From NCBI GenBank assembly GCA_008000375.1, contig SMOI01000218.1, forward strand, positions 1 to 54,484: DNA of 54,484 nt, given 5' to 3'. The translations under genes were made by a program, and so were the position numbers. Below the pieces are notes generated by a model, which worked only from the letters and a program-made list of their open reading frames with translations, was not told the origin of the DNA and searched no databases. Shown one piece after another: positions 39,593 through 48,898 of this stretch (positions within the stretch are counted from its first letter, which is position 1; every line of letters begins with the position of its first letter). The DNA comes from Poteriospumella lacustris (Eukaryota; Sar; Chrysophyceae; Chromulinales; Dinobryaceae).

Positions 39593-40564
39593 TTATTCTT
39601 CATCACTGTCAGGGTCAATATATGGTTGATTGAGCAAGTCATCAATTTGTGATTTATTTTTATTTTTTTGAATACAAATATATGTAGATGTAGCAACAAT
39701 CATCATCATTTGATATTCTGGCGGTACTGCTTCAAATGTGTTATACTTAAGATAAAGTTGTTTGGATAATTTAATAAATTCAGGATTAGATTTGAGAATA
39801 TCAGCAAGACCACTAATATTATAATTTGTGGTTCTGGTAGATAATCCTTCAATCATTTTAATACAATAAAATATCGAATCCATTATAAATGTATCAACAG
39901 AACTTAAAGATATAAGTATTTCAATTTCTTCCAAATGACTTCTTAATTTAGCAACTGTAGCAGAATCATTAACTTTATATTTTTTTAATTCCTCAGGAAA
40001 AAGCAATTTATATTGTTTAATTTTATGTCTTAATAAAAGTTTATCTTTCAGTTCTGAATTGTCATCAATATTTGATTTTGGTTTTGGTTTTGTGAGTTTT
40101 GGTTCGTTGTCATTGTCTTTAATTGTACCCATTGTATGCTCTTGTTGTATTCTCTCAAATAGTCGTTTTGTTTTTGTTTGAATTGGTTTAGATTTTCTAC
40201 GATCTCTTATTGATAAATTAGGTTGTTCATCATTGATTGATTGATGATTAACTTGATTAACATTATGATTATCATTATGATTATCATTGATTGATTTATG
40301 ATTAAAACTTATTTCACTTTCATAATTATGCGAATATAGAGTTTCAAAAATATCTTGTGGTTTCGTCTCTTCTGGTGTAATACTTTTTATATTTTGTGGT
40401 TTCGTCTCTTCTGGTATATTACTTTTTATATCGTTTATATTGTCGTCTCTATTGGTTATATCCTTTTCATAATCTGTCATTGTTTCGTCTTTGTTGCTTG
40501 TATTCATTCTGTTTTTATATCGTTGTCTTCGTCTTTCGTTGATTTGTGTAGTTGATAAAACCAT
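39593..40564 (-). CDS. conserved viral protein with disordered N-terminus (DUF5767-like C-terminal domain)
   Basis: 323 residues. The first 150 or so are disordered and repetitive (two PEETKPQ(N/D)I units, HND/HNV repeats) and basic. Residues about 170-300 form a helical domain beginning KYKVNDSATVAKLRSHLEE and including GLADILKSNPE and PPEYQMMMIVATSTYI. From memory this domain resembles a family shared by several large DNA viruses and PLVs (annotated as DUF5767 in some). I cannot verify this here. The function is unknown, perhaps virion-associated given its place between the membrane genes and the capsid gene. Confidence 0.75.
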   Translation of the reverse strand: MVLSTTQINERRRQRYKNRMNTSNKDETMTDYEKDITNRDDNINDIKSNIPEETKPQNIKSITPEETKPQDIFETLYSHNYESEISFNHKSINDNHNDNHNVNQVNHQSINDEQPNLSIRDRRKSKPIQTKTKRLFERIQQEHTMGTIKDNDNEPKLTKPKPKSNIDDNSELKDKLLLRHKIKQYKLLFPEELKKYKVNDSATVAKLRSHLEEIEILISLSSVDTFIMDSIFYCIKMIEGLSTRTTNYNISGLADILKSNPEFIKLSKQLYLKYNTFEAVPPEYQMMMIVATSTYICIQKNKNKSQIDDLLNQPYIDPDSDEE

Positions 40565-40606
40565 TATATATATATTAACTCTATATAATTATTTCTTGAA
40601 ATCATA

Positions 40607-40903
40607 CTAATTAATTTTTTTAAGCCATTCAACAAATGGAACGATTAAATCTATAACCGTGTTTATATTCTCATTATCTATGAGAACATCCTTAGTTGTG
40701 ATGATTTGTTTAATTGTATCTGAGTAATTAGAACCATTAGGAAATAAGAAATTAAAGTAAAATAAGAAATCAACAACATCAATATCTTCAATACTTGGAA
40801 AAACGAATTGTTCAGATTTACAAAATGGTTTAACCTTTTTTTCCAAATTTTTAAGTTTGATGAGAATAACTTGTTTTTTTGTTTTAGGTGTTGCTTCGTT
40901 CAT
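40607..40903 (-). CDS. hypothetical protein
   Basis: 98 residues. The basic N-terminus (TPKKTK-like, with several Lys) is followed by an alternating acidic/hydrophobic region (IEDIDVVDFLFYFNFLFPNG) and a C-terminal helix. No domain is recognised. It lies between the capsid gene and the DUF5767-like gene on the same strand. Confidence 0.65.
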   Translation of the reverse strand: MNEATPKTKKQVILIKLKNLEKKVKPFCKSEQFVFPSIEDIDVVDFLFYFNFLFPNGSNYSDTIKQIITTKDVLIDNENINTVIDLIVPFVEWLKKIN

Positions 40904-40961
40904 TGAAAATAGATTTATATATAATTAACTTATATAATATTTTTTTATAATATCCACAAAT

Positions 40962-42197
40962 TTAAAGTTGATTAACTTCATAACCGGATGGATTTTGAGA
41001 GCATATACTTTCTGTAAAAGCATAACAATCAATTTGATGCATTGAAGCCAAAGGTGAATTAAATGTAATTTGTAATTGTTCAGTTCCTGAAAATCTTTTA
41101 CTTGAATTTAATTGACCATTTAATAAAGCATCAACCGTATTACTTGAGAAAGAATAAGCATAAACATTAGCACCATTATTTACAATAGTCCCAACATTAT
41201 CGATAGAACCATTAGCAACTTCAATGGAATAAGAAGAATTAAAGTAATATAAATTTAAGTAAAATAATGCCACAGCAGATGGAATTGGATTACCTCCAAC
41301 TAAACTATTATTTGTAGAATCAAGAATATTGAATTGATTAATAGCCGTATAGTTAAAGGCATTATCACCAGTTAAACCAGTGATTGGACGAACAGTGAAA
41401 AAGAGAGTAGTAATTTTTCCAACAAATGTATTTAAAACAATATTAAAACTTGATACACCTGCTTGAGCAGTGTAAGGCATATATAAGCATTTATGAAAAA
41501 TAGTTTTTGAACCAAGTTTTAATGATTGTGCGATAGAATCTGTGACATTGGTTGGTAATTTGGTATTTTTCACAACAGCATTACAAGAATTGATGGTGGC
41601 AACTGGAACTCCTGTTCCGCTATTCACAACACAATTGGCCAATGGATTCATATATACAACTAATTGAATATTTTGGTTTTGATTTACAATACTTAAATTA
41701 CATTGGTCAAAAATACCAAATAATTTAAGCATATAGTTATTTGTTGCAGATGCTAATAATGCTCTTTGAGAGACACTCGCATAATGTCCAGCAGCATTAT
41801 TTGAATATATTCTATCTTCATCATCGAATAATAATTGTTGTGTAATAAATTGTTGTCCTGGGTAGTATGTATCTGCAACCTTACCAGATAATTTTAAGTC
41901 GATATGGTCAATCCAGAAATAAGCAGGAACAAAACGCAAATTTGTCGCTCCAGTAGTTCCAGTAATTGAACTGACATTAAACATCAAAGCAATATTATGA
42001 ATAAGCATATTAGTGTCTTTAATATCAATTATAAAAGAACCACCCCAACCAGGAATTGATGAAGCAGGATATAATGAAATAACATTTTCAACACCTTCAG
42101 GAATATTACTTATTTGATTAGCAGGAAGTGAAACACCATTTGATACTTGAACTCTTTCTAAAGATTTAAAACTGTTTCTATTTGAAGTTTTGGACAT
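40962..42197 (-). CDS. MCP: major capsid protein (double jelly-roll type, candidate)
   Basis: This 411-residue protein would build the icosahedral shell. It is all-beta in pattern, with blocks expected of the double jelly-roll capsid family. YFWIDHIDLKLSGKVADTYYP-type sequence near residues 90-112 corresponds to the conserved 'W...ID..I.G..I' strand, followed by FITQQLLFDDEDR. Near the C-terminus RFSGTEQLQITF and IDCYAFTESI close the second jelly roll. It is shorter than many viral MCPs but near the small end of the PLV range. It lies directly downstream of the 144-residue protein and in one block with the ATPase, as in other PLVs. The call rests on pattern and context. Confidence 0.78.
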   Translation of the reverse strand: MSKTSNRNSFKSLERVQVSNGVSLPANQISNIPEGVENVISLYPASSIPGWGGSFIIDIKDTNMLIHNIALMFNVSSITGTTGATNLRFVPAYFWIDHIDLKLSGKVADTYYPGQQFITQQLLFDDEDRIYSNNAAGHYASVSQRALLASATNNYMLKLFGIFDQCNLSIVNQNQNIQLVVYMNPLANCVVNSGTGVPVATINSCNAVVKNTKLPTNVTDSIAQSLKLGSKTIFHKCLYMPYTAQAGVSSFNIVLNTFVGKITTLFFTVRPITGLTGDNAFNYTAINQFNILDSTNNSLVGGNPIPSAVALFYLNLYYFNSSYSIEVANGSIDNVGTIVNNGANVYAYSFSSNTVDALLNGQLNSSKRFSGTEQLQITFNSPLASMHQIDCYAFTESICSQNPSGYEVNQL

Positions 42198-42245
42198 TGA
42201 ATAATATATATAATAGAATTATATATTATTTTATTTAAAAAAGAT

Positions 42246-42680
42246 TTAAAATGCGTTTTTTATTGTTGTAAGACATACAGAATTATTATCAATTGTATCC
42301 ACTGAAAATGATTGTTCTATATATTTATTATTATTTATATTTAAACTTGGAACACCACCAAAAAATAATGGAAATTTAAAATCGTCTTGAGAACCAAAAA
42401 TAAACTGTGAATATTTATCACATATAGACACTTTATTGCCAAAATAATTACAATTACAAAAAATTAGTTTTATAGATTTATTCATATTTTTATAAACATT
42501 AGTAATTTTAACATTAAAACAAGTTGTTAATTGTTGTGTGGTTTCAGAACTCAAATACCAAATGGTGCCTTCTGCACAGTTTAAAATAATTGTGTTTGTT
42601 TCTGGATGGTATGGCGCATATAATACATTGTCAGAATTGGTTTCGTGTAATGTTGTTGATTTTTGTTTTATTAAGGACAT
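42246..42680 (-). CDS. small beta-rich protein, candidate minor capsid protein
   Basis: 144 residues with a predicted beta-sandwich pattern. The C-terminal half contains FGSQDDFKFPLFFGG, then NKYIEQSFSVDTI, a layout I associate with small virion proteins next to capsid genes. It is immediately upstream of the major capsid gene on the same strand with a 48-bp gap. A penton base (single jelly roll) or minor structural protein is the best guess; it is shorter than known virophage pentons. Confidence 0.55.
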   Translation of the reverse strand: MSLIKQKSTTLHETNSDNVLYAPYHPETNTIILNCAEGTIWYLSSETTQQLTTCFNVKITNVYKNMNKSIKLIFCNCNYFGNKVSICDKYSQFIFGSQDDFKFPLFFGGVPSLNINNNKYIEQSFSVDTIDNNSVCLTTIKNAF

Positions 42681-42692
42681 TATATAATTATA

Positions 42693-44081
42693 TTATATAT
42701 TATTTTTTGTTGGATTATTTGATTCTTCCCCGGTTGAATTTCCCGTATTCTTGACAATATCACTAAGTGTATGGATATTTGGTTTTTTTGGTTCTGCTAT
42801 TGTTTCTGATGGTATAGTTGAATGGACTTTTGTTTTGGCTATTGCTATATTTTTATATAATTTTACAATTTTTGAATCATTTAAAGTCTCATTAAATTTT
42901 TTCCAACCAATTGATTTTCTACCAGGTTTATAACCTGAAATTCTCAACATATTATTTATTTGTCTTTGTATTTTTCCTCTTAATTTTCTATTTGTGGGGT
43001 ATGTCTCCTCTGTTAGTGTTTTTAGTTCCTCATAATCATCAATAGTAATATCTAATCTGGTCAAATATTGTCTAATACTATTAAGACTATCTTTATATTC
43101 ATCACTGTTCTGATATTGTAGTAATTGTTTCGTATCTTGTGTTTCCATCTTTTCATTGATTTTTTGTGCCAAAATTATAACATTTTTTACATCTATATTT
43201 CGTTGATCTTCAGTATATCCTTCTTTTACTTCTTCTTCTTCTTCTTCTTTCACTTCCTCCTTTACTTCTTCTGTTGCATTTGCTGATAATTGTGGTTCAG
43301 ATACAAGTGTTGATGTTGGTGGTTTAGATAAAGGTTGTTGGACTGATTGTGGTTGTGATAAAATTGTTGATGCTGGTAAAACAGATATAGAATTGGTTTT
43401 AGCAATAGTTTCCAGTCCTTTTAAATGTTCTTGCTTATATGGTCCTTGTGGATTAAGAAGTCGTTTTCGTTGAGTATTTCTGACAAGTTCTGTAGCCTTT
43501 TGAACTCCTTCATCGTCAATATCAACTTTATCACCTTTACTTGGTACATATATTTTTTTGGAATTAATAATATTATCAATTTTACTATTCATTTGTTTAT
43601 ATGATTCATAAGATGATTCACCATAATCTTGAAGTGTTGTGGCATTACCTTCTTCAAGTGCTCTTAATGCTGATAGAGGATTGGGAACACCTGCCTCTTC
43701 TTTCATATTATTTAATTGTGTTTCTCTAAAACTCATCGGTTGATTGACAGATACAAATTGAACATCTGTATTATGTGGAGTTTGGTGAAATATTTCAAAA
43801 ATTTCGTTTTCGTCAATATCTACAATATCATTTTCTTTATATTTAAAATCTGGTACTCCTGGTCCTGTTGTATATGTTAAATCATATTTTGTTATACCTC
43901 TTCTATAGGATTTTCTTGGGAAATCATAAGATATAGTTCTTTTAGGCTTAATATCTACCTTTTTAATTCCAACTAAACCAAAATGAGCCATTAAATCTTT
44001 ACCTGATATATTTTTGTCTTTTAATTCATAAGTTTTTTTATATGGTTTTATATCTTTATATTTATAAGTGTAGTTTATCAT
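42693..44081 (-). CDS. hypothetical protein with disordered acidic centre
   Basis: 462 residues. The basic N-terminal 100 residues (KPKRTISYDFPRKSYRRG) precede a Ser/Pro/Gln-rich linker and a strongly acidic run (EEVKEEVKEEEEEEVKEG, about 270-290). A helical region follows (about 300-410, including YLTRLDITIDDYEELKTL and MLRISGYKPGRKSIGWKKF). No family is recognised. Its place between the ATPase side and the capsid genes suggests a virion or packaging role, possibly scaffold or DNA-binding. Confidence 0.7.
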   Translation of the reverse strand: MINYTYKYKDIKPYKKTYELKDKNISGKDLMAHFGLVGIKKVDIKPKRTISYDFPRKSYRRGITKYDLTYTTGPGVPDFKYKENDIVDIDENEIFEIFHQTPHNTDVQFVSVNQPMSFRETQLNNMKEEAGVPNPLSALRALEEGNATTLQDYGESSYESYKQMNSKIDNIINSKKIYVPSKGDKVDIDDEGVQKATELVRNTQRKRLLNPQGPYKQEHLKGLETIAKTNSISVLPASTILSQPQSVQQPLSKPPTSTLVSEPQLSANATEEVKEEVKEEEEEEVKEGYTEDQRNIDVKNVIILAQKINEKMETQDTKQLLQYQNSDEYKDSLNSIRQYLTRLDITIDDYEELKTLTEETYPTNRKLRGKIQRQINNMLRISGYKPGRKSIGWKKFNETLNDSKIVKLYKNIAIAKTKVHSTIPSETIAEPKKPNIHTLSDIVKNTGNSTGEESNNPTKNNI

Positions 44082-44135
44082 AATAAGTATAATTATAATA
44101 AGTTGTGAAAAAAAATTAACTCAAATTTAATTTAA

Positions 44136-44540
44136 TTATGGGTTGTTAATTACATCTGTTTTTCGTTTGGCTTCCAATTGATCTATAGCAGTGCTCAAAA
44201 ATTCCTCAGGAACTAAGAGATCGACAATTTCGTCCATCATATCAACAATAGTCTCTGTATGTGCTAATGCAAGTTTAGCCAAGTCTTGAGATGGATATTC
44301 CGGCTTACTGGGTAAACCCAATGAAACACCTCCAACTTTTCCTTCTGATAATATTTCATATGTTCTATCATACCAATCTTTGGAAAGTTGGTCTGTTAAT
44401 TTTTCGACTAAATCATTTCTGAGTTTAGCGTATTTTGTGGGCTCAGTAAGTGCCATAGCCTTCATACCATTTCTATATTTTTTATACTTGAATCCGATAT
44501 AATTAGATGTGTCAAGTTTAAAGTTTTGATTTTGTGCCAT
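44136..44540 (-). CDS. hypothetical helical protein
   Basis: 134 residues, mostly helical and charged (RNDLVEKLTDQLSKDWYDRT, then VDMMDEIVDLLVPEEFL). No signal peptide or membrane segment. It sits between the ATPase gene and the 462-residue protein on the same strand, so it probably belongs to the virion module. Function unknown. Confidence 0.7.
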   Translation of the reverse strand: MAQNQNFKLDTSNYIGFKYKKYRNGMKAMALTEPTKYAKLRNDLVEKLTDQLSKDWYDRTYEILSEGKVGGVSLGLPSKPEYPSQDLAKLALAHTETIVDMMDEIVDLLVPEEFLSTAIDQLEAKRKTDVINNP

Positions 44541-44611
44541 TGATAAATATTGTATATAATATATAATATATAATTTTTTTATGAAATATTACTTATATTA
44601 AATTAAATATT

Positions 44612-45277
44612 CTATATATTTTTTTTATTATTCTTAATCTTCAAAAAGTCAGAAGGCGTTTTTATCATTCCATAAAGTTCATCAATGTCTCCATTTTTAA
44701 CAGAATTATTATTAACTATTAAGAATCCATAATCTTTGGTTGCTTTCTGAAACAAATTATAAAAATCATCTTTTGACAAATTGTAATTATACTCATCAAA
44801 AATTAGTTTTAGCCCTTGCGCATTAACTTGAGAAAATAAACAAAAATCAATGTTATTTCTTATGACTGGTTTTATTGCTGCTTTTAAATACTGTGAAACA
44901 AAAATAATACTTATATTTATATGTCGTCCTCGTGTAAATAATAGTTCAAATGGTTTAGAATTGTTTATTTTTTCATCTGAAATACAATCATCTAAAATAA
45001 GTAAAATTTCTTGTCGTTCTTCATCTGGTTTATTACTATTTACACGTGTCATTGTGTCAATTAATTTCTTAATAAATTCCTCATTGTATTCGTGGTATAT
45101 TTGTTTTTTGTCAATAATTTCAGAATAGAATGAATGAACGGCCTCAGTAGGACATATTAAAAACACTTTATGAAAGCGATTAATATTCAATAATAATAAA
45201 TATCTTATTAATTGAGATTTTCCAGAGTTTCTTTTGGCAACAACCAAAATGGTTTTATTTAATATATCAAAATTCAT
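44612..45277 (-). CDS. FtsK/HerA-type genome-packaging ATPase (A32-like)
   Basis: This motor would pump viral DNA into the capsid. The 221-residue protein has a Walker A AKRNSGKS (residues 14-21), a Walker B LLILDD (92-97), an arginine-bearing TRGRHINIS strand (115-123) and a sensor FVSQ (126-129). These are the motifs and spacing of poxvirus A32-like/PLV packaging ATPases. Length is typical. The gene starts 78 bp from the divergent gene at 45356, so this gap must contain two promoters. It is one of the hallmark genes supporting the PLV identification. Confidence 0.92.
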   Translation of the reverse strand: MNFDILNKTILVVAKRNSGKSQLIRYLLLLNINRFHKVFLICPTEAVHSFYSEIIDKKQIYHEYNEEFIKKLIDTMTRVNSNKPDEERQEILLILDDCISDEKINNSKPFELLFTRGRHINISIIFVSQYLKAAIKPVIRNNIDFCLFSQVNAQGLKLIFDEYNYNLSKDDFYNLFQKATKDYGFLIVNNNSVKNGDIDELYGMIKTPSDFLKIKNNKKNI

Positions 45278-45355
45278 CTATATAAATATATGAGAAAATA
45301 TTAATTGTTATTTCATAATTTTATATTATAATTTTTATATCATATTATTATATAT

Positions 45356-45778
45356 ATGGAAAAAAACAATCAAATTATCCTCAAAGACAAAGACAAAAAG
45401 GCCTTAAATTTATTCAAGTTCTCTAAAGTTCAAAAAATAAAAAATAAAACAAATAGATGCGTCCAAATGACATCATCTTTATTATCAAATATTATTAGTG
45501 ATGATGACAATGAAAATAAAACTGACATTTCTGTTGCCAAAATTGTATGCAGTGTAATAGAATTCTTATTCACAAATACTAAAAAATATAAAATAAATAA
45601 ACTTGAAATTGCTCTTACGGTTTATGAACAACTTTTTGGAAATTTAACAGAAGAACAGAAAAAAACTATTATAAAAAATATTGAACACATCGTGGAACAC
45701 AAATTAATTCAAAAAATATCCAAATTAGAACTGGCAAAAAACGATATAGCAGGTTTTTTAAAATTCATCCTATTTTAA
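45356..45778 (+). CDS. hypothetical helical protein
   Basis: 140 residues, Lys/Ile/Asn-rich and predicted helical. The N-terminal 35 residues are very basic (DKDKKALNLFKFSKVQKIKN). A later region (KINKLEIALTVYEQLFGNLT) is amphipathic. No motif is recognised. Divergent from the ATPase gene. Confidence 0.65.
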   Translation: MEKNNQIILKDKDKKALNLFKFSKVQKIKNKTNRCVQMTSSLLSNIISDDDNENKTDISVAKIVCSVIEFLFTNTKKYKINKLEIALTVYEQLFGNLTEEQKKTIIKNIEHIVEHKLIQKISKLELAKNDIAGFLKFILF

Positions 45779-45937
45779 TTAACCTGCCTAAATATATGAT
45801 TCTTAATATTATAAAAAATTATACTTTGAATTTACTTATTCAAGAATTTGGACTTAAACAAGTTATAATTTTATCTATTATTTTATCGGTTTAATTTGTA
45901 AAATAAATATATAGTATATTTATATATACTATACTTA
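45779..45937. promoter_or_regulatory. AT-rich spacer with TATA-like promoter region
   Basis: No gene. The part before 45938 contains TATATAGTATATTTATATAT, resembling the A/T alternating stretches found before most viral start codons. Confidence 0.35.
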
Positions 45938-46132
45938 ATGAGATTATTTTATTTATATAGAAATGAACAAATTGTGGCACAAGGAGTTGAATTTGATGAC
46001 AAACAAATATGTATGAAATGGCTGGGAGATGTCAAAAGTATTGTTATTCATAAAAATATAAAAGAACTTAAAAAAATATCAGTTCAAGGAAATTCAAATA
46101 TACTTTTTCTTTGTGATTTCAAAACTAAATAA
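45938..46132 (+). CDS. small protein, paralogue 1
   Basis: 64 residues with a beta-rich pattern: an F.LYRN..IVAQGVEF.D strand pair, then WLGDVKSIVIHKNIKEL, and a last strand NILFLCDF. The next gene has the same layout (LVKNGNLIADIIEF.C, then a strand and DLRDF), so they are diverged paralogues. Proteins of this type occur in phages and small viruses with unknown function (from memory). Confidence 0.65.
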   Translation: MRLFYLYRNEQIVAQGVEFDDKQICMKWLGDVKSIVIHKNIKELKKISVQGNSNILFLCDFKTK

Positions 46133-46165
46133 ATAAAATTTTATATTCTATTATAATTATATATA

Positions 46166-46372
46166 ATGGAATTTTATAATCTTGTAAAAAATGGAAATTT
46201 AATCGCTGATATTATTGAATTTGAATGTGGACATATTGTAGTCTATTTACATAATAGACACTCCAATAAAATATTTTGTGTTCCTTGTTTGGATGACTTA
46301 CGCGATTTTATTTCAAAAGAAGGATACACTTTAATTAAAGATGGTGTAAAATGTGATGAAGAAGAAGATTAA
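46166..46372 (+). CDS. small protein, paralogue 2
   Basis: 68 residues, sharing the pattern of the upstream 64-residue protein (FYNLVKNGNLIADIIEFECG; then HIVVYLHNRHSNKIF; then DLRDFI) with an added acidic tail (DEEED). It ends four bases past the end of the convergent polymerase gene. Function unknown. Confidence 0.65.
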   Translation: MEFYNLVKNGNLIADIIEFECGHIVVYLHNRHSNKIFCVPCLDDLRDFISKEGYTLIKDGVKCDEEED

Positions 46373-48378
46373 ACAACTTTAGCACAATTCTTGATTGTGA
46401 TGTTTTCAAATTGACCTTCATATTTTAATTCTCCTAATTTTACATCAGTATTTGAATGAATTAATTTATCACATAAAAAACCATCTGTTAATATTTGATG
46501 AATATTATTTCTATGTTCATACATACATTCTGACATTTTCTTTCTATCCATTGCTTTTAAAAATGGTATTAATCTTGCATAATTTGTTTTATATGGTTTG
46601 TTAATTTTATTTGTTTTTATTAAATTGACACTTTCATTTTTATTACAAGGTCTTAATTCAGTTATTTCATCATCTTCACTAATAATAATTTCTTTATCAT
46701 CATATTTTTTACTTCTGTCATATTCTCCTAAACGACCCCATAATCTATTTAGTAGGTCTTTTGCTTTATTTGCTCCTTGGTTTTTCAAATTGAATAAATA
46801 CATTACATATGGTTTGAATACCTCTTCAAATGATATTAATTTATCAGGACTATAATATAAATAATTGGGTTCATCATCAATAATTAATTCTACTTTTAAA
46901 TTTAATTTTTTGGCGTGTTCTAAACTTGTATGTGTATAATAATTATTAAATGAAAATCTATATAATTTATTGATGTTTTCATCTTCTGATGGATGAACAA
47001 TTACTCTATATATACCATATCTATAATAATCAAGTGGTAATTCTGTAATTTTTTCGAAACTTCCTCTTTTAATTGGAAATTTACCTTTTGATGTCATCAA
47101 ATGTGCATAATGGCTTTTAACATCATATTTATATACATCACCTATATATTTATGTCCCCAAATTAAAGAACCTATTGTTGCTTCATTAATCCATATAGCC
47201 TCATCTTGTAATATATTTTCTGGTTCAATTAAAAATCTTGTCATTTTATCAAATATTTCTAAACAAGTATTATTTATATTTCCGGTTTTATACATATTTA
47301 CAAACCCATTTGATAAAGTTTTTAATTTTTCTATATCTTCAACTAATTGTTTATATTCTTCTTCTATTGGTATTTGAACTCCTTTTTTTTGTTCTTCTCT
47401 ATCAAATAAAATATAGTTGGAACTAAAATTATATAATATATTGTTTCTTTCTTCAATAGTCATTTTTTGTTTGGTAAAGCCATCATAACCTTCAAAAGTT
47501 AATTTATCATACAATAAAGGCTTCTTTTCATAAAATCTGACCGACTTATTTAATAATGGTTTTAAAGTAGTTGTATCAACTGTATAATGTTCATTTTGTA
47601 ATAATAGATTAATAACTTTATTTGATTTAATTGTTGATGTGTATATATAATCACCTCTTACATTAATTTGATATGTTGATAATTTCTTTTCTACTTTTTC
47701 AATTAAATTTAATGGCACTTTATCGGCTCTTTTCAATCCTAAATAAGATTTAAATTTACTTGCTGAATCAAAGAATTTATCAAAATCATAAATCATAAAT
47801 GTCAAACAATTATATAAACAATCATTAAATATATCATTGCCTCCTTGAGCCTTTGGTTTAAAAATTGCGTATATTACAAAAGATTTATATTTAATATCGT
47901 CTGGGTCTGGTTGGACATCATAATAAGTTGTTGGGTCAAATATTTGGACTTTTTCACCTATTGATGAAATATAACCACTTCTCCAATTGTATTCTGGATG
48001 TTTAATGGATGTTGCTATTTTTCCATCAATACCTTTCTTTTTTAAATAATCAGACATCTTTTTTGAAATATTTAATACTTTGTTTTTTGAAAAATCACCA
48101 CCTCTATATATTGATGAATCAAATCTAAAACTTATAATGTTATTTCCAACATATTTTACATTATCTAATACTTTGGCCTGTGGTTGATATTCTTCAAATT
48201 TATTACTTATTTTGTCTATTAAAGATGATTTATAACCTTTCGCTTTTACATTTTCTTTTAGTTTGATTTCTTTCGTCAATAATTCTACAAGTTCTTTATT
48301 GTCTGCTACATTCTTTTTTTTAGCAAGTTCTTTTTTGGCTTCTTTTAATTCCTTCTTTAATATTTTTAAATTTCCCAT
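46369..48378 (-). CDS. polB: family B DNA polymerase, probably protein-primed, divergent
   Basis: Replicates the viral genome, probably primed by a terminal protein at the inverted repeats. The 669-residue protein has palm motif A YDVKSHYAHL (D419 with the S.Y pattern), motif B KDLLNRLWG (K540, N544, G548) and a motif C-like LTDGF (D632) in place of the usual YxDTDS. A C-terminal KLGELKYEG block is typical of these polymerases. The N-terminal 400 residues are less clear: a NDCLYNCL block (near 185-192) and an ILFD stretch (323-326) may be remnants of other domains; I cannot place the exonuclease motifs. Upstream is one copy of the 80-bp repeated intergenic element. Confidence 0.8.
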   Translation of the reverse strand: MGNLKILKKELKEAKKELAKKKNVADNKELVELLTKEIKLKENVKAKGYKSSLIDKISNKFEEYQPQAKVLDNVKYVGNNIISFRFDSSIYRGGDFSKNKVLNISKKMSDYLKKKGIDGKIATSIKHPEYNWRSGYISSIGEKVQIFDPTTYYDVQPDPDDIKYKSFVIYAIFKPKAQGGNDIFNDCLYNCLTFMIYDFDKFFDSASKFKSYLGLKRADKVPLNLIEKVEKKLSTYQINVRGDYIYTSTIKSNKVINLLLQNEHYTVDTTTLKPLLNKSVRFYEKKPLLYDKLTFEGYDGFTKQKMTIEERNNILYNFSSNYILFDREEQKKGVQIPIEEEYKQLVEDIEKLKTLSNGFVNMYKTGNINNTCLEIFDKMTRFLIEPENILQDEAIWINEATIGSLIWGHKYIGDVYKYDVKSHYAHLMTSKGKFPIKRGSFEKITELPLDYYRYGIYRVIVHPSEDENINKLYRFSFNNYYTHTSLEHAKKLNLKVELIIDDEPNYLYYSPDKLISFEEVFKPYVMYLFNLKNQGANKAKDLLNRLWGRLGEYDRSKKYDDKEIIISEDDEITELRPCNKNESVNLIKTNKINKPYKTNYARLIPFLKAMDRKKMSECMYEHRNNIHQILTDGFLCDKLIHSNTDVKLGELKYEGQFENITIKNCAKVV

Positions 48379-48460
48379 TTATATATTATATTTATATAAT
48401 ATTTTCAAATTCTTAAATTAATTTATCTATATTAAAAATAAATTATTCTATATTAAAAAA
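48379..48460 (-). promoter_or_regulatory. repeated intergenic element, copy A (before polymerase)
   Basis: The 82-bp gap is nearly identical to 48818-48898 and closely similar to 49250-49330 and 53251-53329. Shared core: TTTTCAAATTCTTAAATTAA followed by TTTATATTAAAAA. It directly precedes a start codon each time, so it is probably a promoter and 5' leader of replication genes. Confidence 0.75.
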
Positions 48461-48817
48461 CTATTTTTTATCTCCAAATTTTCTGATCAGTGTATATTTA
48501 TAACTTTTCAATATTGGTTCATTATAATTAAAGATTAGTTCGATTACATCAAAATCATTATAAATAGATTGTCCTAATGTATGTAAAAATATACATTTTA
48601 TATCGTTGAATAAAATAGGATTTAAATGACTTGTTATAATTTTCACTATTTCATCTTGTTCTTCCTCCGAATATCTTGAATATGATAATCTAAAAGGAAC
48701 ATCTTTATACTGTTTCCATTCGTCTAGAATTTCTTCGACAAAATCTTTAAAAAAGAAATAATCTTCCACAAATTTAACTTCTTCTTTGTTGTCTAAGTCG
48801 TAAGTGATTTTTACCAT
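48461..48817 (-). CDS. hypothetical acidic protein
   Basis: 118 residues, acidic and aromatic-rich (EDYFFFKDFVEEILDEW). It begins MVKI, like the next gene upstream (48899-49249), and both are preceded by the same 80-bp element. No domain is recognised. It belongs to the replication-side cluster. Confidence 0.65.
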   Translation of the reverse strand: MVKITYDLDNKEEVKFVEDYFFFKDFVEEILDEWKQYKDVPFRLSYSRYSEEEQDEIVKIITSHLNPILFNDIKCIFLHTLGQSIYNDFDVIELIFNYNEPILKSYKYTLIRKFGDKK

Positions 48818-48898
48818 TTATATATTATATTTATATATTATTTTCAAATTCTTAAATTAATTTATTTATATTAAAAAATAAATTATTCTATATTAAAA
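48818..48898 (-). promoter_or_regulatory. repeated intergenic element, copy B
   Basis: Copy of the element at 48379-48460. The identity continues through the ATG and the first codons (ATGGTAAAAATC), showing that the unit was duplicated together with the start of the gene. Confidence 0.75.

Noticed and set aside
39499-39699. 66-codon minus-strand frame between two viral genes
   Set aside because: It overlaps the ends of the genes at 39363-39554 and 39593-40564 in another frame and is Lys/Asn/Ile-rich as expected of chance frames in AT-rich DNA.
41000-42200. Reading the 411-residue protein as a fibre or penton instead of the capsid protein
   Set aside because: Length, the block near residues 90-125 and the C-terminal block match the double jelly-roll capsid pattern better, and no other viral gene is large and beta-rich enough to be the capsid protein.
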